DNA of 64,000 nucleotides from Golubevia sp. BC0850. Its lineage: Eukaryota > Basidiomycota > Exobasidiomycetes > Golubeviales > Golubeviaceae. Of this stretch, positions 36,700-47,726 are shown piece after piece. The notes under the pieces are model-generated. The model saw only the letters and a program-made list of their open reading frames with translations. It did not search any database and was not told the origin of the DNA. The translations under genes and the position numbers were made by a program. How positions within the stretch are numbered: the stretch's first letter is position 1; every line of letters starts with the position of its first letter. The stretch spans positions 1,426,001-1,490,000 of the forward strand of contig JAAVVG010000001.1 of the NCBI GenBank assembly GCA_012976225.1. Reading direction: 5' to 3'.

Positions 36700-38240
36700 T
36701 TCCTTTTAGACTCACTCAAAGACGGAGACTTTGTCTTCGTGAGAAGATCGCAGCAGGTGGATACGGCCGTGGAGGAGGAGGAGGAACATCCTGGTGAGCG
36801 ATACGCTGAATCTGATAGAGAGGACGGGTAGCAGACTCGATCGGCAAATACAAAGCAAAAGGATAGACGTGGCTACTGAGCAGAGGCTCAGAATCAAAAG
36901 GGAGATGTCACCAAATTGAATGTATACAGGAGCTTACCCTTTTCTCGCCTTCAACCTCCTTCCTTTCCCCCAGCTTCGACCACTCTCAAAGCAGACACTC
37001 GAGGGCAACCCAAAACGACTGCTAGCATAGCTAAGGCTCTCAAGTTCAGAACTCATACTATTGAAGCACTGGGCGGCTCTGAATTCATGTCTACTCCATT
37101 CTGTGAATGTCACCTTAGATCAATTAAGGGAGTGGGCTTCTGGGAAGCGATCAGAAGGACTGTTCTGTTGGCTCTCGATCTGACTCCGGAATCAGAGATC
37201 AAGAAGAATGGATTGTTTCCAAAGCTCCTTCGAGATGAGATCACCAGGGTCACTCGGAAACGTTTGCTTTTGAATCCAAACGGACGTTCCGCTCAACAGT
37301 ACATCAGCCTATCAGATTTCAAAGAAGTCTATCAGATTCTTAAGAAGAGAAAAACTGAATCAGGTGAGCTTTCGGTGATCATGATTTCCATTCAAGGAAC
37401 TTGTTGCTTTTCGTCATTTCTCACGCCTCAAGTTTTCTTTTCTGACGCCCTCCTTGTATTTTCTTTCTCTTCGCTCTCTTTTTTCTTTCTCCGGAAATTC
37501 GATACGGGTAGGAAGTACTTCCATTAACCCTTCCGTCACAAATCGTGCCCCTAAACAGACACTCAAATCGTCGAGTGAAGAAGACGAAGACAGTGATCTC
37601 AGTGATTTCCCGGAAGAAGAAAAAGAGAGCGACAGTGAACGTGAGATGTACATTCTCAATCAAAGTAACTCTCAAGGTGCAAGTCGACTCAACCAGCAGG
37701 TCTGTATGTCAGAAGAGAACGGATACACGACGAAACTGGTAGCAGAAGTCTCTCAGCTTTGGGGAAATGATGATTGGAGAGAAAACTTCCAGCCTTTATC
37801 TTTCAAAAGTCGAAGGATTGTAGCACCATTGGTCAAATGGCTCGACTTACTCCTTCAATTTCCTCTTCAATTAGGTCTGGAATGCCGCTTATCGTTCGGA
37901 GAAGTCTAGAGAAGGCGGTATCGATCAAAGAGAGCAACCATCAAGCTTGGGTCGAATCTTGTAGGATCTCTTCTAATGCTCTCCCTCAAGGTCCCGTGGT
38001 CAAATTGGCTTTGGAATCGATTAGAGATCTTAAAGAGTTCAAGAAATTTTGAGAAGAGATTGGAAACAAAAGCTCTGGATCAACTTCATCAGCTTTCTCA
38101 GGCTCTTCAAATGCTACGAGGAATACTTTGAAAGACTTGGGTCAAGCTATCAGGACAAAGAGTCAGCAACCTGGAGTTTCAAAAGAAAAGAGGATGGAGA
38201 TCGAAGTGACTAGGAAGGAAAGAGATTTTCGAATTTAATG
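36700..38240 (+). pseudogene. Decayed tandem paralogue B of the 34.5-kb gene
   Basis: This repeats the module order of the preceding gene: KDGDFVFVRRSQQ near 36716, IEALGGSEFMSTPFCECHL and GVGFWEAIRRTVLLAL near 37060-37170, VAEVSQLWGNDDWRENF near 37740, and QGPVVKLALESIRDLKEFKKF near 37990. Between 37800 and 37900 the similarity moves to another reading frame, and a stop at about 38050 falls where copy A reads on into QEEIG; the lost tail is still readable afterwards (EEIGNKSSGSTSS, KSQQPGVSKEKR). An acidic stretch (SSSEEDEDSDLSDFPEEEKE) near 37565 is present only in this copy. It is likely a pseudogene, or a gene with a shortened product. Amino-acid similarity to A is moderate, so the duplication is not recent. 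Confidence 0.55.
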
Positions 38241-39144
38241 GAGAGGCGAAGTAGGAAGTAGATGGATGAGGGGCGAAGCTATGCAAAGGAAAGCATTTAG
38301 ACTTGGACGACGACGACGGTTTGGAAATGTTCACTTGAACTACGACGCTTCTTAATCTCTCTACTTACACATCCTTGTTCTTGCAGCCATATCAACAATT
38401 CACACTTTATTTCACTAATGATGCTTCATCTTCCTGACATTTTTGTAGCCTCCCAATCGCACAAGAACTGTCCAAGTTGAACTCGAGAAACAGAGACTTC
38501 CAGAGACCACACAGGAGTTGCTGGGTTTTTCGTGTTGTCTCGGCTGAACATATTAAGATCAAATAAATAAAGGTATGTTATCAAGCCTGAAAAAGCTAGC
38601 TATATGTGGTGAGAAGACGAACAAGGGGGTTTGAAAGAAAGGAAAGTGAGCAGAAATTGAAAGTCGAGCCCCTTGTCATGACAAATTTTTGGGAAATATT
38701 GGATTTTGAGACAGATGGTTTCAGGTTTAGGTTGCCTGCGGTGGCCAAAGTACTTGAAAATCAAAAGTTGTTAGAAGTTTACAGCCCTCTGAACTGAGAA
38801 GATAGAGCGCTCATTCTAGCGGCTTGTCCACCTGTCAAGCTGTTCATACATGAATCCCAGGAATAGTCTTCAGAGGGGGAGGTGGAAGAGGGGACGAGAA
38901 GGAAACGGAACAGAAGGCGAGATTTCAGTTTCTAACTCGAGCTTTTTCTAGAGGCTCCTGTCCTTGGAACTCACCCATCTGAAGATTTGAAAGAATTGTA
39001 AAAGGAGAAATAGAATGATCGAGGTGTGAGAGTGTAGGAGGGACGAAAGAGTCAGATCACATTCAAATGTCGCCATTTGATTCGCACGGCTCTCAGTTCG
39101 CCTCCAACAAGGCCTCCTTCACCATTCCCCATCTCCCTCTTCCA
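38241..39144. other. Intergenic, no supported gene
   Basis: About 0.9 kb between paralogue B and the minus-strand metalloprotease. I searched the minus strand here for the missing C-terminal exon of the protease (an Asn-Tyr-Met-Asp-Tyr type motif) and did not find it. Confidence 0.45.
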
Positions 39145-40433
39145 CTAATGGAGGCTTAGATCAGGAAGCCCATGAATACTAACGTAGTTGTTCACTAGAT
39201 CCGCTCCTCCGCCAGCACAAGTGTCTTGAGTAGAAGTAGGGCAGCCGGAGGTTGGAAGTCTTTGAGCTGGCGTATCTGAGACGAAGTCTCCATTTCCAGT
39301 GCATCCACCTTGGAAGGTGTGGAAGAGTCTGACATCAAGCGAGATGGAGAGGAAGCGGCCGGAGGTACGAAAATTAGCAACGAAAATTAGCAATGCACGG
39401 GGATTCTGACTGATTCCGTTTTGAAAGCAAAGACTCACCCTAGCCAATGACCGACTGTTAGGGGTAGAGGAGAGAGAAAGAGAGGAAAGAGAAGGAATCA
39501 TTGGAAGAAAACAGGTCAGAAGTGATTCAGGAATGAAGCAAGGTCAGTCAACTCTCAAAAGCTTCTCTAACATCGTACCTTCGTGAGTCATGGTCCTTCC
39601 TCCGTTGTAGTTTTGAAGAGATCCTCCTGGAAGAGAGGTGTTCTTTGGGGTCAAACAGGTGCGGAAGTTGGTCAAATGTTAGTAAAGTTCTCTGTCCCAA
39701 CGCAATCAATCGATAAAATCTTCCTTTTGTTTTACTCACTACGACGACTACTCCATCGCGTCTTCCGTTTCTACTGTAGTCTTGAGGAAAAGTAGCATAT
39801 CCTAGAACGTCGTCAGGGAGAGTGACCGAGTAGATGTTCTGCGAGTGACAGGAACAGCAGTCAGCAAACGATCTCAATTTTCGACGTTTCATTTTAACTC
39901 ACCAAGGCATTGGCGCCACCCTTTCTCAAGGCATTCTTCATTTGGCTTTCGACAGAACTGCCTAATTCAGCTCTTGTGTACCAGTTGGCGTTGTTAGTAA
40001 CATCTGTTTCGACTAATTTGAAAGCGAAACCAGAGGGAGCGAAATCTTCGTTGAGGACTTGGATTTGTCTTGAAATGGTAGAAGAGGCGATGTTCCCAGC
40101 ACCGCCAGAGGTGATAGTGTGCCAGTAAACAGGAACATTCTTGGTCGCAGCAGCAACTCTCTGGGAGGCTGCCTCCTCCATGAGCTGAGAGACTTGAGCC
40201 TCGACTTGTGGCTGAGTGGGGAGCGCAAACAAGGGGGTGAGGTGAGGGTGAAAGTTAGGATTGGATTGTTCTAGAGGTCAGGCAGCAACTTTTGGAGGGA
40301 AAAAAACGTAATTGCTAACCGAAATGGTCTCCTGAGTAGCACACTTTCTTCCTGTAGAAGGAATTTGAGCTGAGAGGGTGCTGCTAGCTACGAGCAGAGC
40401 GGTGGCAAGTGAGGTGAAGAAGATTCGAACCAT
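39145..40433 (-). CDS. Secreted M43-type (pappalysin-like) zinc metalloprotease
   Basis: Six exons on minus (40433-40320, 40211-39903, 39838-39740, 39642-39579, a 16-base exon 39454-39439, and 39328-39145) give 261 residues. The start MVRIFFTSLATALLVASSTL is a signal peptide. Family features are VPVYWHTI near the start, ISRQIQVLNEDFAPSGFAFKL, and the zinc motif assembled across three exons, HEVGHWLGLFHTFQGGC, which fits HExxHxxGxxH. It should be a secreted endopeptidase. After DTCAGGGADLVNNY the usual M43 sequence would continue with MDYS and a Cys-containing Met-turn segment of about 40 residues. Here it reads VSIHGLPDLSLH and stops, so the Met-turn is absent. The gene may be truncated or have a rearranged 3' end. 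Activity is therefore doubtful. Confidence 0.8.
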
Positions 40434-41490
40434 TTGAAGATTTGAGTAAAGAAGGAGTAGGGTGGTTCAGAAGATTTGATAGAGAGAGAATGAAAAGGAA
40501 AAAGGTGAATGAGAACCGGAGTGGAATGGAATGGGAGAAGAAACAGCGAAGTCGAGACCCACCACATTTTATACGTTCCTTTTCTCTTGTCATCTCATTA
40601 AAGCCAGAGATATTCGCTTGTTGTTTGAAGTTCAAAGATGTCGTGTGCGAGGCCAAAAAGAGAACAGAACCATAGGGGTCCGAAATACCAATGGTACCTT
40701 CGGTAACGACCAAGTTCCACCATCTTCTCAGCGTCTTCCCATGATTTCGCCTAATTCTTGATCGAGGATACGATAGGAGACAGTTGCACATACCTTGTCT
40801 GTTCATTGCCCCTATTGCCAGAAGAAGAAAGAAACCTTTTCGCGAAGCTTCCGAAGGGTCGACGACTAAAATTAAATCAAGCCAAGAACCGTTGTTTACC
40901 GAGCTTTCTCTCCTGGACCTGTCACCTGTGGTGCTGAACGCCAAACAGAAAAAAAAAGCTGTTTCCAAGAACTCTTTGTTTGCTTATCATTTTCGGCTGT
41001 GCATGGCGATTAAGGTTCGAGATCAGACACGTTGGATGGATGGGTGGGGAAGGAGTTCTTCGCGACGTTCCAGAGAGATGTCCTTATCTTCTAAGAATGT
41101 TCTTAGCGATTGTCTAACCGAACTCCCTCTCTCTACCCCTCCAACTAGCGAAGGTTGATTTGATCTCTTCTTGGCTGTCAGAATGGCGAAATCAAAGGTT
41201 GCAAACTGAGTCTGGAAGAGATGGCAGCTCAGCAAGTGAAAGATGACGCGATGACGACCAGCCTGAGGAAGGAAATCAACTTCTTTGCTATGTATGTATC
41301 TCTTGAGTATTGAGTCTTCAGAAAGCTCTGAAAAAGTGTATCCGACTCCAATCTTGACTTGGCTAGAGTTGTTGAGGGTGAGGCGGTAAGAGAAATAGGT
41401 TTTTTTCGATTCGATGACTTCAAGATGTTCGCAAAGAAGAAGAGTTTATTGAAATTAAAGAATCTTTTTCTTTGTTGTATTATGTGAACT
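40434..41490. other. Intergenic, no supported gene
   Basis: This is the 5' flank of the metalloprotease gene and the flank of the helicase pseudogene. Plus-strand frames at 40442-41158 show no known motif. Confidence 0.4.
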
Positions 41491-41494
41491 TGAG

Positions 41495-43740
41495 GTCTTC
41501 AATGCTCCGTAGAAGAAGCTGCGGGCTCGTCCAAAAGAAGGAGGACAGCGACTCTGAGGACGACGGTTCACTCGAAGAACCAGAGCCTGTGAATCTCTCT
41601 AGCTTTGGCGTCAAGAAAGAAGCTCTCAAGGTCAAGAAGTAAGTCAAAGTAGAAGAAGATTCGGAGGACGACAGTCCATTCAAGGAACCTGATCCGGTTG
41701 ATCTTTCTGGCGTTCGCATCAAGAATGAAGTCAAAGACGACTCTTTCGGACAACCGGATCCAGCTGCTTTCTCTCACTCTGGTATCAAGAGAGAAGTCAA
41801 GATGGAAGACGACAGTCAGTCCGACGACGAGGCATTTCTGGAGGTGGATCCTATCGGTCCCATCAAATGGAAGAGAGAAGAGGAAAAGTTAGAAGAAGAG
41901 CAAGGAGAGACCAAAGACGAAGAGGACCTCGACAAGGAAGCAGAGTCAAAGATGATCGACGTCTCCAAACTAGCCACCATCTCAGCTGCGGATCGATCTC
42001 AACACGAGCACAGTCCACTTTGTACTCCAGATCAAGCTTCCGCCGAACCTCTTTCATAGGACTCGGAACATTCAATTCCAGCCCCTATCCTTCGCTTCTT
42101 AAGAGACTACCAGATCGAAGGCGCTAGATTCCTCTTTCAGAACTGGTCAAGAGGTTGGGGAGGTCTTCTTGAAGACGACAAGAGAACTGGAAAGACAGTC
42201 TAGACGATCGCTTTCCTTTGAGCTATGATGAAACAGACTGATTTCGCCGAAGACGATGAGAACAAGAGAAGGAAAGACTGTTTGGAGAGGAGCAACAACC
42301 TATCAAAGACAAGTCTACAAGGAGCAGCTTTCGGAGGAAATTCTCGAGGGAAGGGTCTTTGTACCATTCTGGGAAGGAGTGAAGCGGAAGAATAAGGATC
42401 TCTACGGGAAACAACTTTGGGGTAACAATCTGATGAGCTGACCTGAAGCGTCCACTACGGATATCACCGTGAGTTGCTTTCAGTCTGTTCCCTTGCTTAC
42501 CTCGATCAAATCCTTCTCCTGATTTCCCTCATTTCCTCCGACTTCCCCTCTTAGAACAAAGGTCGTCACCTCGACGTGATCAAGGAAATGGGAGCTTTGA
42601 TCGAGGAATTCGAAAAGAATTGAGCCATCTCGGAGAGCGATGAAGAAGATGAAGGGCTGGTCATCAAGGAGCAAGGCAGAACAAAAGGGGATGTACGTTT
42701 GATCGAAATCGAACTCTCGAAGGATTCGATTCTTTAGCTGACCTCGCCTTTACTGAGTTTCGTCTTTAACTCAGCTTTTCGAACGCTCGGGAGTCGAAGA
42801 TCATCAAGAGCATCGTGCTCTCATGACTGGAACCAAAGCTGTCGAGATCAACAGCATGAAGCAGGTCGTTCTTGAGGTAAGTGATAGAGCAAAGTCAGTT
42901 GGGCATTCAGTCTGTCGATTGCCTGTCATTCCTAATCTCCTCTATCTCTATCTCTTCCTATCCCAACTTTCTCAGAGATGGAATGCTTCCGATGGCTTCG
43001 CCAAGTCAGATGACAGAACGATGAAATCTCCAAAATTCGTACCAGAAGTCTCAGCTGAATCTTCGACCGGCAAATCGAAATCGAAGTCAAAGTCATGGAA
43101 AATTCAAGCTCCCAGAGCTACCAGAGGAATCTCAAGCTCTAGTAAATTGGTACCTCAACCTCGTGGACAATGGAAGCCACCTGCTCGTGGTCTTCCAAGT
43201 TCGACCAATCAACAAGACTTAAGCAGGGGGTCATCTCCGACTAGAACTGGGGCGGAAACCCAACTTGAGCTATCTGATTTCCTTCAGTAAGTTCGATTCC
43301 TGCCCCTTTCTCTTGGCTTTGATGTCTCTATTCTCTTCGTCATTCTGACATTTGGCCGGTCCGCTTCTGGTCTACCTTCGTTCGAACAAAGTACAACAAG
43401 ATTCTCTCAGCAGTAAAACTACTCCTGGAGAGCTTTGGAACTACATCGCTGAGAAAGAAGGAGTCGCCAGTTCAGCTTTGGACTCTCATCTCAGTATCGA
43501 TGTGAGTGTTTGCGTCTAATTTCACTCCTGAATACTGACTTTAAACTCGAAGCCTTGAGGAAGGTCTATCCTCTTCTGTTACTTTTGTTGACCTCATTCC
43601 CATCCTGCCTTCTTCATCAGTGCAACCCAGCTACAAGAGCCAAGCTATTCCGCAAGTACTCCAAGTCCCTTCTGGAAGCCAAAAGTAGGAGGTCCGATCG
43701 TTGTAACTTCTCGTTCCAACTACGAATCCGATGAATAGGT
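41495..43740 (+). pseudogene. SNF2-family ERCC6L2/Rad26-like helicase pseudogene
   Basis: The conserved start of the ATPase domain is readable: IPAPILRFLRDYQIEGARFLFQNW followed by GGLLEDDKRTGKTV-TIAFL at about 42075-42230. In intact relatives this would be near GGLLGDDMGLGKTVQTIAFL, so Walker A is partly changed, and stop codons lie before this block (about 42058) and inside it. The helicase core after motif I is missing: within about 600 bases the sequence reaches C-terminal parts (KSPKFVPEVSAESSTGKSKSKSK near 43030; TTPGELWNYIAEKEGVASSAL near 43420; CNPATRAKLFRKYSKSLLEAK near 43620) that resemble the ERCC6L2-type tail. Upstream, 41520-41900 is an acidic region with three degenerate repeats, each ending in a Psi-K-x-E motif. 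Overall it is a decayed gene with a large internal deletion. Confidence 0.7.
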
Positions 43741-44669
43741 TCCCGCATCTTTCTTCTTTGTCTCCCAACCACCCTGTGCATTGTCTCGAATGTTCTCTGG
43801 ATCTTTCTACCAAAATCGCGTCACCTTTTTTCAGCAAAAGGAATCATCCCTTTATTATAAGTGACTGCATTTCATAAACCAAAACAAAACAAAGTTACCA
43901 TTTTAAGCCTCTCCTTTGCCTGGAGGTCGTTCCGGATTCGAATTCCCCCAATACTTTTGACTCATCACTCCAGCTTCGGAAGGACAATGGGAGATGGTCG
44001 ACACCGAGTTGAGCTTTGGAGCCCAGATCGAACAACCAATCGAGTTGGGTGGAAGTCCATCGTCTGTAAAGCAAATCGGGGGGGGGGGGTAGATGGTTGG
44101 TGTTCTAATCGACAGATTTGGGAATAGAAGCTTTTGATAATGCATCTTGTATCTCTCCCCTGACTGATTTGAGAGCGACAAAGCTGTTGGCTTTGTGGGG
44201 AGCGGGAGGAAAGTCTGATAACAAAGCAGAAATGTCAGATTGGCGACTGGCTGCTGGCTGAACTTGTAAATTGTATTTGAACAAAAAAACTAAACTTTGG
44301 GACGAAAGAAGCTGCATCGCCTTTTTTGTGAGGTTGATTAAATGATTGAGTGGAGAATAAATAACAGAAGAAGGGAGAAGATCTATGAAGATAGTGAGAC
44401 GAGGAGAGAGAGGAGAGAGCTAGTTGCTAAGAATACAGAAAGAGTGAGATGGGAAGATGGGGAGAGGGGAGAATCTGAGTCGAGTTTGAAGATGAGAGGA
44501 ATAATGGGAAGTAGAGTCAGCAACACAAAGCAAATTATGACGGATGGAAACAACACCTTGAATGGCCTTGTTTCATCGCTGTAGAGCTCCAAGTCCATTC
44601 CTTCCTTTCTTCCCAAAGTCCACCACTCCCTTTCCTTTCCCTCCCGTCTGAACCCACCTTCTACAGGCG
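43741..44669. other. Intergenic, no supported gene
   Basis: Contains a G10 homopolymer near 44080 and the 3' flank of TSR2. Small frames on both strands show no domain. Confidence 0.4.
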
Positions 44670-45311
44670 CTACCTCCTTCTACCAGAGACAACAGTTGTG
44701 AAGCCATCTTCATCCACTTCAGGTTCCTGTCTCTGTCTCCTCTGACCATTCCCGCCAGCATCAGTTCCATCCTTCATTTCTTCATCTCCATGTTCTTCCT
44801 CCTCCTCCTCCCCCTCATGTTCTTCCTGTTCCGGTCCTTTTTGAACGCTGTTCTTACTACCTCTCAATTCCAATTCAGCGTTCTCCAACCCTCTGACCAT
44901 TTCCTCTCCCACCGTTTTGTCCTCTCCAAAAATTCCTTTATGTAGATCCAAGATACGCCTTGCCACCCAATCTGAACTTCCATCGTCTAGCCTGGCTTCG
45001 AATTCATCTTGGAAATAGTTCTCTAGAAGTTCCGCTAGGTCGTCTAGGTCTGGAGTTTGAGGGAGTAATGAAGGATTGATGGGTTGAGGTAGAAGATGGA
45101 GAGATGAAGATGAATAACCTGTTTCACCTGCGTAAGTGTCTGCTAAGTGAGAGATTAGGAAATCACGTTTGTCTGCAGAATCTGGACCTCCCCATTCTGA
45201 AGAGACTGCTAATCGTAGGGCTGGCCAGAGAGCGAAAGTTAAGATTAACGATTTGGCGAACAGAAGTTGCTCAGATGTTGGTAAAAGTTGAGGTGCTGCT
45301 GTTGAGGACAT
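44670..45311 (-). CDS. TSR2: Pre-rRNA processing protein Tsr2
   Basis: Single-exon gene of 213 residues starting MSSTAAPQLLPTSEQLLFAK at 45311. It has the Tsr2 helical core (SLILTFALWPALRLAV), the diagnostic WGG motif (SSEWGGPDSADKRDFL), and LAELLENYFQDEFEARLDDGS-DWVA, all typical. A long acidic Glu/Asp tail follows and the C-terminus reads DEDGFTTVVSGRRR, the usual end of the family. Tsr2 is the chaperone that carries ribosomal protein eS26 to pre-40S particles; the acidic tail binds eS26. The gene is divergent from PPM1 with 165 bp between start codons. Confidence 0.95.
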   Translation of the reverse strand: MSSTAAPQLLPTSEQLLFAKSLILTFALWPALRLAVSSEWGGPDSADKRDFLISHLADTYAGETGYSSSSLHLLPQPINPSLLPQTPDLDDLAELLENYFQDEFEARLDDGSSDWVARRILDLHKGIFGEDKTVGEEMVRGLENAELELRGSKNSVQKGPEQEEHEGEEEEEEHGDEEMKDGTDAGGNGQRRQRQEPEVDEDGFTTVVSGRRR

Positions 45312-45476
45312 CTTGAGAAAATTGAAGTTGGAATGAAATTTGTGCTTCAAGTCAAAAGGATATCAACGATGATCAGAGTGGCAATGGATATGGACAGATG
45401 AGGCAGAGGAGAAGGAGAAGAAGATGGAAAGAAGTCAAAAAAGGTGAGCTTGTTCTCAACTGCACCACAGCACAGC
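45312..45476. promoter_or_regulatory. Bidirectional promoter region, TSR2 / PPM1
   Basis: 165 bp separate the divergent start codons at 45311 (minus) and 45477 (plus). No specific element is identified. Confidence 0.45.
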
Positions 45477-47726
45477 ATGACTTCTCCTCCTCCAACTTCT
45501 CTAGGATTAGAATTAGATTTAGGTTCAGCTAGATCAACTTTGAATAGAATAGGCTCATTAGGAGCAGCAAGAGGTACAGCTGGAGGAAGAGGTAGAGGTA
45601 GAGGAGCAAGTTCTTCATCTTCTCGTTCTTCTATTCCCTCAAAGATTGATGATGCAGCCACCAGATCGACAGATTCGGACGCTTTAATCTCAAGATTGTC
45701 TGCTCTAGAAAAAGGTTATTTACCAAAAGACTCCTTCTCGAGCTTGTTCAGGGTTCAATCTCAAACGCAGCAATCTCAATCTCAATCCAATCCAACTCTT
45801 ATCTCTCATCAAAATCATAAGCGACCGCCTCTCATCAACATCGGAACTTCTCTCAGGAGTACGAGCATAGATGAATCCGTAAACACCTTTCTGCAGAAAG
45901 GGGAGGGGAAGAGGCAGATAGTCAGTTTGGGTGCCGGGAGTGATGCTAGGTTTTGGAGATTCAAGGTAAGTTCCCATAGCTATTGTAGATCTTCACTGAG
46001 AAATTAAAGGGGACGGAGCATTGTACTCGAAACCTCTGGAGGTTCAGTCAGAGGTAAGGAGCAGCAGAGACTGAGAGTCCTACCCTTCTTCAACTCAAAT
46101 CTTTTGGGGGAACGTCAGGAAACAGATAGTCAAAGTCGAATAGCTCATTACCTGGAGCTCGACTTTCCAGAACTGACGACGTTCAAGATTGAAAGTATCA
46201 TGAGATCTGATTTGTTGAGAGGAAATTTAGGCGAAGGAGAGATTAGAGTTGGTGAGTAGGACAAACTTCTCTTGTCTATATGTTTCCCTCTTTGGGTCGC
46301 ACCTTATGGACTCAATGGCAGTTCAATTCTCTTCTGAACTTCGTAAACTGCCACTGAACTTTCGATTTCACAAAACCGGATTCACAGAGAACGACAACAC
46401 CTCTTTGACCTCAACTCGATATTCATTATTTCCATGCGACCTTCGAAATCTTGAGGGCTCTTCTACTTCAACGGTGACTTCAACAAAAGAAAATCTGCCG
46501 AGTCCAACACTTTTCTCGCATCAATCTTCCACTTCTACTTCTTTTTCCACTTCAAATCTGCCTTCCAACTCCAATTCTACTCCACTCAGCCAGACCTCAA
46601 CTTCAGTCCCTATTTCCTCAAGCTCAACTTCCTCATCCACCCTCCTCTCAACAGCTCTCTCCTCTTTAGATCTCAAACTCCCAACTCTCATTCTCTGTGA
46701 ATGCATCCTAGCTTATCTGCCTTCGAAAGACGGGGACAATCTCTTACGATACTTCTCTGATAGATTTGAAGAGGTGGAGATCGTCTGCTATGATATGTGT
46801 GTTGGTGGAGATGGAAACACTCATAGAGAAAGTGGAGGGCCTAGGACGAGTGGTGCAAGGGAAGTGGGAGGATTGAGAAGTGTAGAAATGGACGACGAAG
46901 CAGGAGGAATTGGAGAGGGGGGTTTCACGAGGTTTGGGAAGGTTATGCTGGGGAATTTGGAGGTGAGTTACTTCTCATTTGGATCATTCAAATACTTCAG
47001 AGAGTATGAGACACAGCTTTGTGAGCCAAACTAATTTTGCTGATATCTCCAACTTCTTCTCACTCACCCCTTTGCCCTTTCCACTATTTGTTTCTAAATC
47101 CCTTGATTCTTTTCACCCTCTGCTTCGCTTATTTTGACATCCAACACCGGAAACAGTCGAGAAATCTTTATCTCCCGGGAGCTCGTTCACATCCGTTCTC
47201 AGATTCTAATTCTAAAAGGTTTGAGAAAATTTTGAAAGCCCAAGATCAAGTTTTACTTTCTTCAACTACTGGTTCTAGTCTTGAAGACTTGGAAAAGTGC
47301 TCTGGGTCGGGAGTGAGAGGAAAGAGATTAGACGTTCAGAGTGCAAGTAAAACATTAGAGAGGATCTGGAGAGAGTTGGGAGGAAGTGAAAGGGAGAGGT
47401 AAGTACCTTGGTTTTGGTCCAATGTGAACGTTTTTTCCTGAAAGAGCAAAGCGAATACACAAGAGAGATGGAGTCAGAGGGTCAAGCGAGTTGAGGAGTT
47501 CGTGCTCTTTTGGTGTTGTTTGATTCTGAGTGCCCCCCTTTTTCTTCTATCCTCCTCCTTCTTTCCCCGACATAATTCTTCTTGGATCCCATAATCAATT
47601 CCTCGATGCTCTACCTCTTCCAACCCAAGACTCTCCAAAATTGAACATTTGGATGAAGTTGAAGAATTGGAAATGCTTTTGAAGCATTATGTTGTTACTT
47701 GGGCAGGAAGAAGGGGAAAGAAATGA
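45477..47726 (+). CDS. PPM1: Leucine carboxyl methyltransferase (PP2A) Ppm1
   Basis: Five exons (45477-45965, 46119-46251, 46388-46962, 47157-47398, 47630-47726) give 511 residues. After an Arg/Gly/Ser-rich leader come AATRSTDSDALISRLSALEKGYL, then RPPLINIGTSLRSTSID and the SAM-binding motif QIVSLGAGSDARFWRF. Exon 2 has HYLELDFPELTTFK, and exon 3 has YSLFPCDLRNLE and LILCECILAYLPSKDGDNLLRYFSDRF, as in LCMT1. The protein ends ERLSKIEHLDEVEELEMLLKHY followed by WAGRRGKK. The enzyme methylates the C-terminal leucine of protein phosphatase 2A catalytic subunits. It is longer than LCMT1 because of a Ser/Thr-rich insert around 46450-46660 and the N-terminal leader. Start codon choice at 45477 is the first ATG in the exon. 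Confidence 0.93.

Noticed and set aside
44070-44090. Poly-G run, also near 25158 and 55235, considered as G-quadruplex elements
   Set aside because: Single homopolymers without spaced G-runs; more likely simple slippage tracts.
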